Positions 23,038-36,974 of a DNA stretch of 64,000 nucleotides are shown here, piece after piece. Source of the DNA: Trichosphaerium sp. ATCC 40318 (lineage: Eukaryota > Discosea > Flabellinia > Trichosidae). The number at the start of each line of letters is the position of its first letter. Positions within the stretch are counted from its first letter, which is position 1. Location: positions 1 through 64,000 of the forward strand of contig JALMLS010000149.1 of NCBI GenBank assembly GCA_038496445.1. The letters run 5' to 3'. A model generated the notes under the pieces. It was not told where the DNA came from and searched no databases. It worked only from the letters and a program-made list of their open reading frames with translations. Position numbers and translations under genes: made by a program.

Positions 23038-24565
23038 ATGAAACCTGTATTACTCCTTCTATGCTTTGCGTACTGCGCGTTTGGTTCATCTTTAACAGTT
23101 TCTGGACTATCATCTGGCGGGTACAACCCTTTAGAAGCCCTTGTATTGCCGTAACACTCGTATTTCAGGTTTATGGCAGTACAATATCACGTAGCTCATA
23201 GTTCAGAAGTTTCTGGAGTGGGTGTAGTCGCTGGAGGGCCATACTGGTGTTAGTTTTTACGTTTCCTACGAAATTTCAGTTTCTTACGTCTCACTAGGCG
23301 GTCAATTCAATATTGCTACCGCTCTAGCGTGCGGTAGTACTCCTAGTACAATTTCAGTACCTGCACTAATATCAGCGACCAGTTATGCCGGTATGAAACA
23401 CGTGACTGACGTTGTTGTGTTTGATATTTTTATAATTTATCTTCAAAGATGTTTGTGGTTTTTTAGTTCGTCTGAAACATTACTCTGGAATCGCTCTGTT
23501 CTCACGTGTTTGTTTAAGAGGTAACTCTCACTATCGACTCTACTTCAAATTTGCGCGGTAGTAAGGTATGGCTGTACAGTGGAACTAAGGATACAGTTGT
23601 GAAACAAGGTACCCATTTTTAACGATAAAAATTACTTCGCTTTTTCTTTGGCCTTATCGTAAACGCTAGGATGTATGAAGAAGCTTGAAACGTACTACAC
23701 AAACTATATTTCAAAGGGTGACATATCAGTTAACTTTAATATTCCTTCCGAACATTCAATGGTGACCAACTAGCGAAAAAACAACATGCTCCGTAAACAC
23801 TAACAATGCTTAGGTTACTGCGGATTTTGGGAATAATTGTAGCACTCTTGGCGAACCTTTCATTAACAATTGTAATTTCGATGGCGTTGGGGAGATGTTC
23901 CATTGGTTATTTAGTGACTTGAAAGGCAAAAAATCATGGAACAAAACGAATGTAAGAAAAAAAAACTCAACCAACTTTTTTTAACAGATAATGTTTAACC
24001 CGTGCATTCCTAGCTTCAAAGGTTTAATCAGATCAAATACACACCTCTAAATGTGAATCCAGTTACATTGTCGATGGACCAACATGGATATGTTTACATA
24101 CCTACAGGATGCCAACACTCAGGTATGACAAAATTGACTTACAAAAGTGCGGTATGTTATCGTTAACAGACAACTGATCTAGCTTCTTGTGATGTTCACT
24201 TGGCCTTACATGGCTGCAAGCAAGGTCTTCAGTATGTAAATACAACATATGTAGAACATTCTGGTTACTTAGGTACGCCGTTTAGAAGTCTTGATTTTTT
24301 ACTTTTTTTCTATTCTTGGTTTTTAACCTTGTTTAAAAGAGTGGGCTGAAGGGAACAATATCATAGTTATTTTCCCTCAGATCGTTCCATCGACTGTACC
24401 TTATAACCCTGAAGGTTGCTGGGACTGGTAAGTTAGACCGCTAGATCACAAAACAGACCTAATTTGTTTTTATTAAGGTGGGGTTATACTGGCTCTGCTT
24501 ATGCTACTAAGATTGCACCGCAAATAGTGACGCTTAGAAACATGGTTAAAGGATTTTCAAGTTAA
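23038..24565 (+). CDS. Secreted poly(3-hydroxybutyrate) depolymerase-type esterase
   Basis: ATG 23038 opens a signal peptide (MKPVLLLLCFAYCAFG). The nucleophile motif GLSSGGFMAVQYH (G-x-S-x-G) follows at once. Then come VVAGGPYWCGQFNIATALAC, VWLYSGTKDTVVKQG (region expected to carry the catalytic Asp) and EHSMVTADFGNNC (catalytic His region). The C-terminal part is VHLALHGCKQGLQYVNT, GYLEWAEGNNIIVIFPQI, and PEGCWDWWGYTGSAYATK. The HGC-Q and CWDWWGY phrases are typical of the bacterial/fungal PHB depolymerase-like esterase family, alpha/beta hydrolases that cleave polyester. Eight or more introns with local donor style show the gene is native to this genome now. If acquired by transfer, it was long ago. 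Predicted product is extracellular or lysosomal. Confidence 0.9.
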
Positions 24566-24887
24566 ACAAGCTTAGACTATTGCTAATTAATTAGAATACG
24601 TATTTTGTAGAAAATAACACGTGAAACAGTCTCAAAACATTTTCAAGAATTGTATTTTACGTTTTTTTGCAAGACAACAGTTAAAGCTAGTGATGTTCAA
24701 CGCCAACGTCGACTCGACTTGCGGGCAGAGGCGAAATTGTTACACCTATACAACTGTTACATATCTCTCAAGCCAATCCACTTCTGTCTATCGCTTAGAT
24801 ATAATAATCCCAACTTTGTGGATGTGAAAACCTTTTTGATGGAAAAAAAACGTAAACTAGAATGTAACATCTTTAGTGTTTATTCGA
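24566..24887. other. Intergenic between convergent genes
   Basis: These 322 bases lie between the stops of the esterase (plus) and the Cys-rich gene (minus). There is a CACGTG at 24618. No gene is supported. Confidence 0.5.
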
Positions 24888-25535
24888 TTAGAGGGCCTCT
24901 AAACTGTTTACAGGTATTTTCACAAGGTTTCCTATCACCTACAATTGAGCGACACTGTGAAGTGCAAACATTGATCTTTCTTAGTGTATCACTGTCGTAT
25001 TCATTTTTGCAGTTTTCAGAACACGTGCGGTGTTCTTCGTTACATTTGTTTGTAATACATTTACTTCGGCATTTTGGTTCCGCTTGTGCGATGCAATTGG
25101 CATGTGTGTTACGTCTTACAAGATTGCGACAATCTCTTTCGCAGAAATACTGGCAGCTATATCTTTTTTTGTCTTTGCAGGTCTACTTTACAGAAAGCTA
25201 CTGGGTCATGAAAGCAATTATTACATTCGTGTACTGAACGATGATAACAAGCGCTAGTGTCTGAACATTGAGATGTAGCTGACACGACAACCATTACCTT
25301 TTACCTGTTTACATCTCTTTACGCAATCGCAATGCTTACGTTGATCTGTTCTTGATGCTTCTGGGAAACACTTTGAAAGTGCTTCGCACATGTCTTTTTC
25401 ATCGCTGCTTAGCGCACGGCAAGCTTTTTCTTCTTCAATGAGTACACGCTTAGCCGCTTTTCGACAGTGATAATCTGTACCGCACGAATGTCCCACTTTT
25501 CTGTCGACCTGTTGCAAGCAAGCTGATTCATTCTG
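24888..25535 (-). CDS. Cysteine-rich protein with repeated CX3C pairs, 5' end not found
   Basis: The reading frame runs from an acceptor at 25535 (QNESACLQQVDRKVGHSCG) through CRALSSDEKDMCEALSKCF and HCDCVKRCKQ. It then crosses a probable 19-nt intron (25279-25297) and a 52-nt intron (25183-25234, GTAC donor). The last exon is dense in cysteine pairs: CQYFCERDC, CRSKC, CSENC, CTSQC and CENTC, ending at TAA 24888. Most pairs are C-x3-C, separated by about 9-14 residues, the spacing seen in helical-hairpin disulfide proteins (twin CX3C). The initiator exon, perhaps with a signal peptide, was not located upstream of 25535. A 195-residue open frame on the other strand is its shadow. No family was recognised. 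Confidence 0.62.
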
Positions 25536-25863
25536 CTGTAGTCGCTAATACATATTTATTATGGAAACATCTAATTGTGATACAACTTGTTGAAACGTTT
25601 AAAATACTGCAATGACTGTTCAAGTGACTATTTTTAACAATCGCCTTTTTACCATACGATAGCTCTATTTATTGTTCAAACTTTACAACCACAAATTCGA
25701 AATGGCATTGTTTGTCATTTTCCCTGAGTTTTTATGCCATTTCCCACTAAACCCATAATAATAAATTACTTTAGATATTGGACCACACGTCTTGTCGATA
25801 TAAATGTTTAGAAGTCCTAAAGTAGGTTAGGAGGCAAAAAATTGATTTCTGTTGTAATAACGT
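25536..25863. other. Intergenic, should hold the first exon of the Cys-rich gene
   Basis: This stretch is AT-rich. An ATG exon of the minus-strand Cys-rich gene must lie here, but several short candidates are equally possible. Confidence 0.4.
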
Positions 25864-26990
25864 TTAAAACCTTACAATGTACACAGTATCGCTTCCAGGA
25901 TCTATCAATGGCGTAGTACGAGTACCAAGCTCTTTAAAATCCCACTTATAATTCTTTTGTAAATCGCTTAGATCTTCATTCCATAACTCGGAAATAGCTA
26001 GAATACACTTAAAAAAAACAAACAAGACGAAGCGAACAAAAGACAGCAGCTTATTACACTTTGCTGATGACAACAAAGAAAACGAGAAAAAAAGAGGAAA
26101 AGGTGCTCGCTTACCATTGAATCTCTGAACGGATGTCAGGGCAACTATATTCTCTCCTTCGCAACTCTTTAAAGCATTCAAAAAATTGATCTGTCCCATC
26201 ATTCCAAAATCTTTACAAGCTACAACATGCTCCTCTAACTGTGGCCAAATATCTTTACCATATCCATCAGCCATTAACTCTTTAATAAAACGTCCACCAT
26301 TAACGCTTTGATGAGCTCTTATTAACCTCATTATAGTGCTCGGAGTAGCATCAGGCCATCGATCTTTCATCAGTTCCTTCACCAACCTGGAATGTAAGCC
26401 AGGTTCCTTCACTAAATCGTATAGTAGCTTAAAAACAGATCCTCCAACCCGCATTTGCTGCTGAAGTGCCTAAGGTGAGTAAGGCGTAAAATCTACTACA
26501 AAACGTTGGTGATACGACACGACACTACAACTAGGCCTCATTAAAGCGCTAGGCGCGCATTGAAGGAGGCAGTAGGGATTTAAACGTACAGGCGCGTATT
26601 TTAATAATAGAATGCTTTGAGATTGTTCTTTAGCATGACGAATAGCTGTATATAAGTCTGGTTGTACATCAAAACCTTCCGCAATACTCTTCAAATAAGT
26701 TTCTGTCTTTTTACTATCTGTCCAAGCAACGCCTGTTCTAGCATCCCGTACACCAATTCGTAATCCCATATCTCTCCCATTAGTAAAGACAAATCCCATT
26801 TTATCTGTATCTTTAAACCCATCAAGCTAGGGGCATTGTTAATGGTATCATCAGCAAGAAAGAAAAGCCGTTTTAAAACGAAAAAAAAATAAATTGCAAA
26901 GCAGTTGATTTCAACTGTCAAGCCATTAGAGTTGTTTGCAATGATTTTAGGCGCACGCACTAGTAATACATCCGGGTTTATAGTCTCCAT
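25864..26990 (-). CDS. Unrecognised protein of about 290 residues
   Basis: ATG 26990 gives METINPDVLLVRAPKIIANN. Later exons read LDGFKDTDKMGFVFTNGRDM, GLRIGVRDARTGVAWTDSKK, SIAEGFDVQPDLYTAIRHAK, then a helical part (GGSVFKLLYDLVKEPG, LMKDRWPDATPSTIMRLIRA, WPQLEEHVVACKDFGM). The end is DPGSDTVYIVRF. The intron at about 26,465-26,600 has a GTACGT donor and joins KYAP to ALQQQMRV in phase. The first intron (about 26,830-26,930) has an uncertain donor. There is no signal peptide or membrane span, so it is probably cytosolic. I cannot assign a family. The even codon-phase structure across five exons makes it a real gene. Confidence 0.65.
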
Positions 26991-27591
26991 TATCTAGATT
27001 TTGTTTAGGAGAGTCCTACGCTATCATACTACCTTACGTATTTCGTCTAACGAGTCTAAGCCGTTGCTAGCTACTATGTGCACGTCTCGAGTGTCATTTG
27101 TTTCTAACTTTTGTATTTTCGCTGCAAACAGTGTTAATTTCGTATGTTTGATGGTTTTGGGACTATAATACCATTTTTGTAGGTTCCTAATTGCTGCTGT
27201 TCTGAAAAAAACGCGTATGACCTTACTTTAGCACGTACATACCTTCTTGACGCAGTACATCTGTTTGGTGAGTATACAACCCACCAAAGAATTATAACGT
27301 TACCTTTGTCGCGAATTTACCTGAAAGGCTGTCCGTAGGTGCATGTAAAGAGGGTTGAGCAAGAAGAATCGATAAGACGGCTCAAGTTAAGGCAGAACAG
27401 CATGAAAAAGTTTTCAGAAACAAGTTTATTACAGTAACATCCCACGCGACGAGAACCGTCGTGATGTGTCTACAAAAGGCACTTCAACCACACCAGCGAG
27501 GGTTAATTGATTTTTTCCACTGTTGGTCTGAAATACGTCACTTTTTTTGGGGCTGGTGTGGACTTTTTGTTTTGAGCAATTACGCTTGTAA
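26991..27591. other. Intergenic, 600 bases
   Basis: This spacer lies between the PRMT1 stop and the start of the unrecognised gene, both on the minus strand. There is a small inverted repeat (CGACG...CGTCG) near 27450-27465. No tRNA or protein gene was recognised. Confidence 0.45.
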
Positions 27592-29508
<1,917 letters not shown>

Positions 29509-29627
29509 GTTTTATTTGTAATGACAGGGAGTAGGAGTAATTAAGAAAGCCTCGTACTGAAAATCGGAAAAAATTCAAGTCAGGGAGTTTCCCGGGATTC
29601 ATTTTATTTTTCTTGAGATAGTTGTAC

Positions 29628-31454
29628 TCAATAGCGAGGTTGATTCTGTCGTATAGAGAGTGCACGTTCATACAACTCGCTTGATTCGGCAACTTTGCCT
29701 TGGCACTCTACCTCAGCTGCCATTTTGTAGTGTCGTAACATTTTATGGTAATCAGGGTCAAGTTTCCACTCTTCTGTGTAATCAGCGTCTTGCTCATATC
29801 GTTCAAACACCTACACAAATGAGATTCTTCGTTGGAATTGTAGATAGCTAACTGTTTTTTGTAGAGTCGTACCACATCAGTCCTGCAGTGGTATTTATTT
29901 CCAGATTTAACTGGCTCGCCCTCGTGTAGGATAGTATGATCAAAAATCACTGCCATACCTTTAGAACATTATGTGTTAACCCGAGAGAAGTTAATAATGA
30001 CTCAACTGTACCCGCTTTTGGTTGTAGTTTATGAACATAGTCATAACCACATTTTGTCTCTTCCCTTAGAGTTTGATCTACTTTTGCTTTACCTCTTAAC
30101 TTCATAAAGTTGGTTCCACCTCCTTCGTAACCCTAGTACAGTACAGAATTAGAACTCTACAAGTAGGCTTGAAATCAAAGTACTCACTTCATTGAGGTAG
30201 ATCATAATAGTCAGAATAGAGCGCTGCTCGATTGATCTTACAAAATTTGCATCTCTGTGAGCTACAAAACCAACAGAAGGTCCTAAATTGGCGCTCAGCT
30301 AAGAATTATCAAACTCAAGCTTTACGTGCCTGTGTACCGACAAAATCGAAAACATTCGTTAAGACCTATACCTCTCCACCTACCCTAAGTATTGGGGTTA
30401 GTATTTTAAATATCTTCGAACACATACCTTAGAATTGAAGCCAAAAGGCCTAGCATTTTGAAGCTTTGGATGATTTTCTATGAAAGGTTTTATTCTCCGC
30501 CATACTTCCTCAGCCAGATCAGGAGACTTTATCAATGCTCGTTTATTATCTCGTTCTAGAGGCATGTGTTATTTAAAAAAAAGTTGAGAACAGTGAATCT
30601 CAATTACCATGTTCAAGAAACTCGTGTTTGAGAGTCAAATAATGGCCTTGGCTTTCAGTGGCAGAAATAAAATAAGCACATTCCTTATTGATCTTTAAGG
30701 CTACAAAAACAGTGTACGTCTAGGTACCTCAGGTGAAAGCAAGTTGTACAAAACAAAAGCAGGAAGCTCTAGATTATCCAGCTCTTGCTTGACAATTGGT
30801 AGAGTTGACGAAGGAGGCATGTTAACCTAGATGTGTCAACGCCATTTAAATGCTGAAATAAAATAGTACCTCTAAGTTAGTGATAACGTTCTTAGTACGC
30901 GTAAATCGCCAACGGGGCAGTGGCTTTGGTGGTGGACGTTTTACAACAGCAGATTGGAAGTCTATGAGTTTTTCTGCAAGTGATGACACGTTCTTTACTT
31001 GGTTTATGTATGTTAATATTTGTTGTTCTTGTTGTGATAATTGTGCGTCAGATGTCATTTTTGTAAAAATGTCGTTGAATAAAGGTGTTGCGTATAATTT
31101 GTCCAATAAAACAGTTGTGGCTATTACCAAAACAGAAGGGCACTTGCTAACCATCCATTTCCGGCTCTTAACAAGTTTTTGAATGAATACATCAATTGTT
31201 TGTGCTTGTGACATCCACCTAAGTACTATATCCACTTTTACGGCGTAATTCGCCTCGTGGGGGCAAGCCTGTGTAATTTGTTGTATAACCATACTAGCAG
31301 CAGTTTTGAAGCCTTCAACCAATACCTCAACGCTACGTGGTGCCTGTTCGTTGGCTCGAGAGTAGATTTCTTGGTACAGTGTCATGTAAAGTGCAGGTGC
31401 CAAAGGGTCACCGTTTGCCTTTGCTAAAAAAGCGGTGTAGAGTCTGCCTTCCAT
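29628..31454 (-). CDS. 2OG-Fe(II) dioxygenase (prolyl-hydroxylase-like) with extra N-terminal domain
   Basis: The C-terminal half is a 2-oxoglutarate/Fe(II) oxygenase: LPAFVLYNLLSPEECAYFIS, then FVAHRDANFVRS (H-x-D iron ligands), YLNEGYEGGGTNFM, IFDHTILHEGEPVKSG (distal His) and KYHCRTDVVFERYE (2OG-binding Arg). It stops at 29628. The N-terminal half starts at ATG 31454 (MEGRLYTAFLAKANGDPLAP) and is an all-helical segment of about 190 residues with no family I recognise. Joining depends on a 43-nt intron (GTACTA...CATCTAG, about 30,829-30,871) that links TNLE to VNMPPSSTLP in phase. If it is not spliced, there would be two genes only 26 bp apart (30846-31454 and 29628-30820). The single-gene model is more natural. 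Substrate is unknown. Confidence 0.78.
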
Positions 31455-31567
31455 TATTGTTGGCTTGTTTGTAAACTAAAATTAAGTGGCATTGGAAATT
31501 TCAATGTTATTCATACCACAATTTCAGTTCTATTAACCTAGTAAATCATTGCTTTGAAAGTCTTATA
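31455..31567. promoter_or_regulatory. 113-bp divergent promoter
   Basis: The start codons of the dioxygenase (minus) and PH-LRR gene (plus) are only 113 bp apart, so both promoters and 5' UTRs must fit here. No TATA box was seen. Confidence 0.5.
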
Positions 31568-33299
31568 ATGGGACGCGTACAAGGATGGTTACATAAGAAG
31601 CCAGAAAAGGGGTTAATAAAAAAATGGCGAAAGAGGTGGTTTGTTTTAGATAACGGATGTCTATCTTACTATAAATCAGATTGTACGGGAAAATATTTGC
31701 TTTCTACCGAGTTTGCCTAAAATCCTAATAAGCTGATTCTTCTCCAATTGATTCAATTGACGTGAAAAAAATAACAGAAGTGCGCCAAGGAAAGACTGAG
31801 CTCTTGTTTGAAGTTGTTGTACCAGGTAGAGTTTATTTCCTTCAGGTACCGCTTAAACGTATAGCCATTACGCTCCCTCACGCTATTAGGCTGCCAGTGA
31901 GAAGGCACACAAAGGATGGATGGAACAAATAAAACTGCGCGTGATGGGGCTACCTGATGGCATGAAAAACGTACGTAAAGATTCTAATTTACAAATAAAG
32001 GAAAAAAATAACCAAAATACTCTGACCACAAAACAGTGTTTTGGTCTGTAGTCACGTTTCTTCATTATCTCAAATACGCGCTGGTTTTTTTGTGTGAAAT
32101 CCAATTTTATTGCCACACAGAAGATCAAAAAATCTGTTTCCATCTTTACTAAAAAACCACAAAAATCGGACTTATTTATCTACCCTTTTTATAATAAGCG
32201 TCCTTATTCATTTAAATAGGATGAGAAGAAGGTAGACGTGTCTAACAAGGAGTTGGAAGAATTTCCAATGTTCACAACTCTCAATAAATGCCTAATTGAC
32301 TTGAACGCTGCCGAGAATTCCATCACTGTTATCCCACCTGAAGTTGGACAAATTAAAACTCTTGAAAAGCTTAACTTATCTTATAATGATATAAATGTAC
32401 GATCACGTGATCTATGCACTTGTTTAATAGGCTCATACGATCATAGACTATGAGCGACGAGATTGGTAACTTGGAGAAGCTAAAAGAGCTTAATTTACAT
32501 AAAAATCAACTTACAGATCTTCCCGAAACGCTCAAGAACTTGAACAAGTTAGTGTTGCTGTGGGTATCGAATAACAAGCTAAAGGAAATGCCATCTTGGA
32601 TGGGATCTCTTGTTTCTCTTCAAAAGCTTAATGTCGCTTATAACTCATGGAAAATCATTCCTGATTCTATTGGTATGTTGTCAACGCGTTATGTTTTGTA
32701 CCTTTTGTTGTAACACACCATTTATTAATTTTTTATCGAAGGCGAGCTGAAGAATTTACGGAATCTTGACTTGTCTGGAAACAAATTGAAATCACTTCCT
32801 GCTAGCATATGCTCCTTAAATATCGAGGTTTTAGAGTGCTTCAACAATAAACTTGAAAGTATTCCTGAAGATATAGGTATCTATCAACTGCTAGAAACTT
32901 TTTAACAAAATAACTTTATTCACAAGAAATATTGATTTCAAAAAAAACTAACGCGTGTTTTCTTCAGGGCAAATGGAGAAACTACAAGTTCTAAAATTAG
33001 GAAGAAATATGATCGCGAAAGTACCTGATAGCATAGGCGACTTGACTGAACTACAGGTGCGTAGATATGCCGCTTGACTTTTGACATTTTTCATTGATAA
33101 ATCGTAACACCTTTTTTTGTAGGAGCTCGACCTTAGCCATAACCAACTGAAACTGCTCCCGCTTTCAGCTGGAAATTTAAATGCTTTTTTGGAAGTCAGA
33201 GATAATCCTTTCGACGAGGATTTTATACCAGCTGAAGTAGTATCATCAGGATCAACTGGTATTAAAACGTTCCTAAAGGAAGCTGCACAAGATGAGTAA
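31568..33299 (+). CDS. PH domain + leucine-rich repeat protein
   Basis: ATG 31568 opens a pleckstrin-homology domain: GRVQGWLHKKPEKGL, KWRKRWFVLDNGCLSYYKS, then KKITEVRQG and the terminal helix with KAHKGWMEQIKLRVMGL (the invariant PH Trp). From about 32,240 a run of eight or nine LRRs follows, for example LEKLNLSYNDIN, LKELNLHKNQLTDLPETL, LVLLWVSNNKLKEMPSWMG, LRNLDLSGNKLKSLPASI and LQELDLSHNQLKLLPLSAG, with a short cap ending at TAA 33297. The LRRs are of the Ras-interacting/SHOC2-like cytosolic type. The PH domain suggests phosphoinositide binding, so this is probably a membrane-recruited scaffold. Two Ras-family genes are nearby, but linkage is no evidence of interaction. All introns are in phase. 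Confidence 0.9.
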
Positions 33300-33682
33300 C
33301 AAAATGGAAAAAAAACGAAAAAAAAAGGGAAAAAAATATCAAGGTGTACCAATGTTGGTCAACTAAAAGGGGTGTTAAAGTACAGCCACAAGTACTCAAC
33401 ATAACCTCCATAAGCAGGTCTCGAGAAATCATTAAGTTTAGACGCACTGTACAAAAGAAAATGAAAGTTGTAAATTGCCATTAATAATAATAAAATCCGT
33501 TACAAAAAATAGCGCACCTACTGCTTTGCGTTACGAACACGCCTTTCTCTTTAGAAGAAAAAGCAGAGTGAATAAGAGATACAACACATGATACACTACA
33601 GAGTAAATGATGTCATAATTGGGCAAGGTTTTTTGACCTCACGTGACCTCGTTGTTCTTTAATTTTGAAAAAAGAAAAAAAA
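33300..33682. other. Intergenic, 383 bases
   Basis: This AT-rich spacer between two plus-strand genes has a CACGTG at 33640, 43 bp upstream of the RRM-protein start. No gene was seen. Confidence 0.45.
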
Positions 33683-34965
33683 ATGCAAGTGGAACCAGAC
33701 GAACAACTAAAGCAGAATTCGCTGTTTGCTCTTTCTATTTTCAATTCAGAAGGAAGTATTTCTGCTGATTATAAACGTCTAGGTACGATATAAATACGTT
33801 TTTTTTTTTTAATCTGTTTTGTAAAATAAAACAACTTCACCGTTATAACGATTGATTACTAGGTAAAACAGGCGAAAAGGTACAATCAAAAAACCTATTT
33901 TTTTTTTAAGACTTTGGGCCGTATTTCACTTTCTTACCCTTCAATCATACCCTTAATGCGCCTTTATTATTTTGTCTTATACATCATTTATTACTTTGTA
34001 ATTAAAAATACAAATACAAACATATGTGTCTATACGCATCATGTGAATAAGTTTACAGGTCACGTTTTTTTTTTTTTGTACTTCTTTTTTGGTGGTACTT
34101 TTTTTATTCGCTTCAATATTGACTTACTGCTTTGTAAGACTACACATGCTGATCCTCAGAACAGTACCTTGTTCGTTAAATGTACGTTATTGTCTATTAT
34201 TGGGTAAATAGACAATTGTTATTCACGAAAAACGCCCTCTGTCTTAGTGTAAAGAATTTAATTTATTTATTTACATTTTAGGCCTTCCAAAAGATTTAGC
34301 CAATATTTCGGAAGTTACAAATATATTCAGTGCTTATGGGAGCATTAAGAGAGTAGAAATGAAGGGTAGAAGCGCAATTGTAGAGTACGATAAACGTGTA
34401 AGTTCAAGTAAACGAAAAAACAAAAAAAATCCATCAAAGAATAACGGTTCAATCAGTGGGAACGCTTTCTCTCTGAAAATACCTCATGAGTGATACTCAA
34501 TCGTTTTCATTTTGACCAGGTCGTTAACCCATTATTTTTCTAGGCTCATGCAGTAACGGCAAAGAGGAAGGTAAAGGTAGTCGTTGATACACAATCAAAG
34601 CCCTGGAGAGTTAAAGTACGTTGTTTGGAAAAAAAAAAAACCATACACACAAACTGCGCTTTTTCACGCACGTGCGGTCATCCTAATGTGCACAAGAAGT
34701 TCTACGTCTATATGTTTTTTCGTTTAATTTACGACAATAGATTTTTTGGGGAAAGTGGAAAACTCCTCCGCCCAAACTGGCTAAACCCTATGATCCTATG
34801 ATGTCACCTGCACTATTACAATCAGACGGAGCTCCTTTTGGACATACAAAGTTCTCAAATGAAGATAAGCTTGGTATGTATGGGCTAACAATAGATCAAG
34901 TCGCATCAAAAAGAGCCCCAATGGCATATGAGAGAGTCATACGTGAAAAAGAGCCAGGGTTGTAA
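33683..34965 (+). CDS. Single-RRM RNA-binding protein
   Basis: ATG 33683 gives MQVEPDEQLKQNSLFALSIF, then a badly defined stretch with small exons (33,860-34,190). The RRM begins NSTLFVKCLPKDLANISEVT (RNP2-like), continues FSAYGSIKRVEMKGRSAIVE (RNP1 region, degenerate) and ends WRVKIFWGKWKTPPP. The tail is proline/charged and ends REKEPGL. The sequence 'V-F-W-G-K' after the RRM recalls RBM22/Cwc2 splicing factors, but I see no CCCH zinc finger or N-terminal zinc-binding part, so that identity is weak. If the first exon were joined directly to the RRM exon at 34,282, the protein would lose the RNP2 strand. AATAAA overlaps the stop. Confidence 0.68.
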
Positions 34966-35334
34966 TAAACAAAAAAAAGTAAAATAAAAAAAGACTCCAA
35001 CTGTACAAACGATCTTGTTGTTACTTCATTTGATCTGAGGCGCGTGAATGATAACGTATACGTACATGCCTATTTAGAAATGGTATAGAACAGAAAGAAA
35101 GTGAAACACGTGGGCGTCTTTTGGCAAAATGCGACGAAAATGTTTCCTGACGTTGAAGCATAGATAGTTGGTTGTGTTACACCGTTATGACAAGGTGCTG
35201 TAAATGTGATTGTATTGTACAAGGCGGATAACAATAAGATGGTAAAGGATTCATCCAAGAAGCGTTATAAAACATTCATTTTTATTTTACTGATACACTG
35301 AAAAAAAAAAGATCGATAACCCGCTGCGTGGTGT
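34966..35334. other. Intergenic between convergent genes
   Basis: This is the 3' flank of the RRM gene (plus) and Ras (minus). There are no supported coding regions and one CACGTG at about 35107. Confidence 0.5.

Positions 35335-36974
<1,640 letters not shown>

Noticed and set aside
24650-25237. 195-residue open frame on the plus strand
   Set aside because: It is the shadow of the Cys-rich minus-strand exon; its sequence has no motif and the antisense frame has the regular CX3C pattern.
27440-27470. Possible tRNA or hairpin RNA around CGACG...CGTCG
   Set aside because: No cloverleaf or B-box can be drawn; the stem is only 5-6 bp.
30846-31454. Separate gene encoding the helical domain alone
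   Set aside because: It would end 26 bp before the dioxygenase start. Removing a normal 43-nt intron joins both in phase, so one gene is preferred, though the two-gene model is not excluded.
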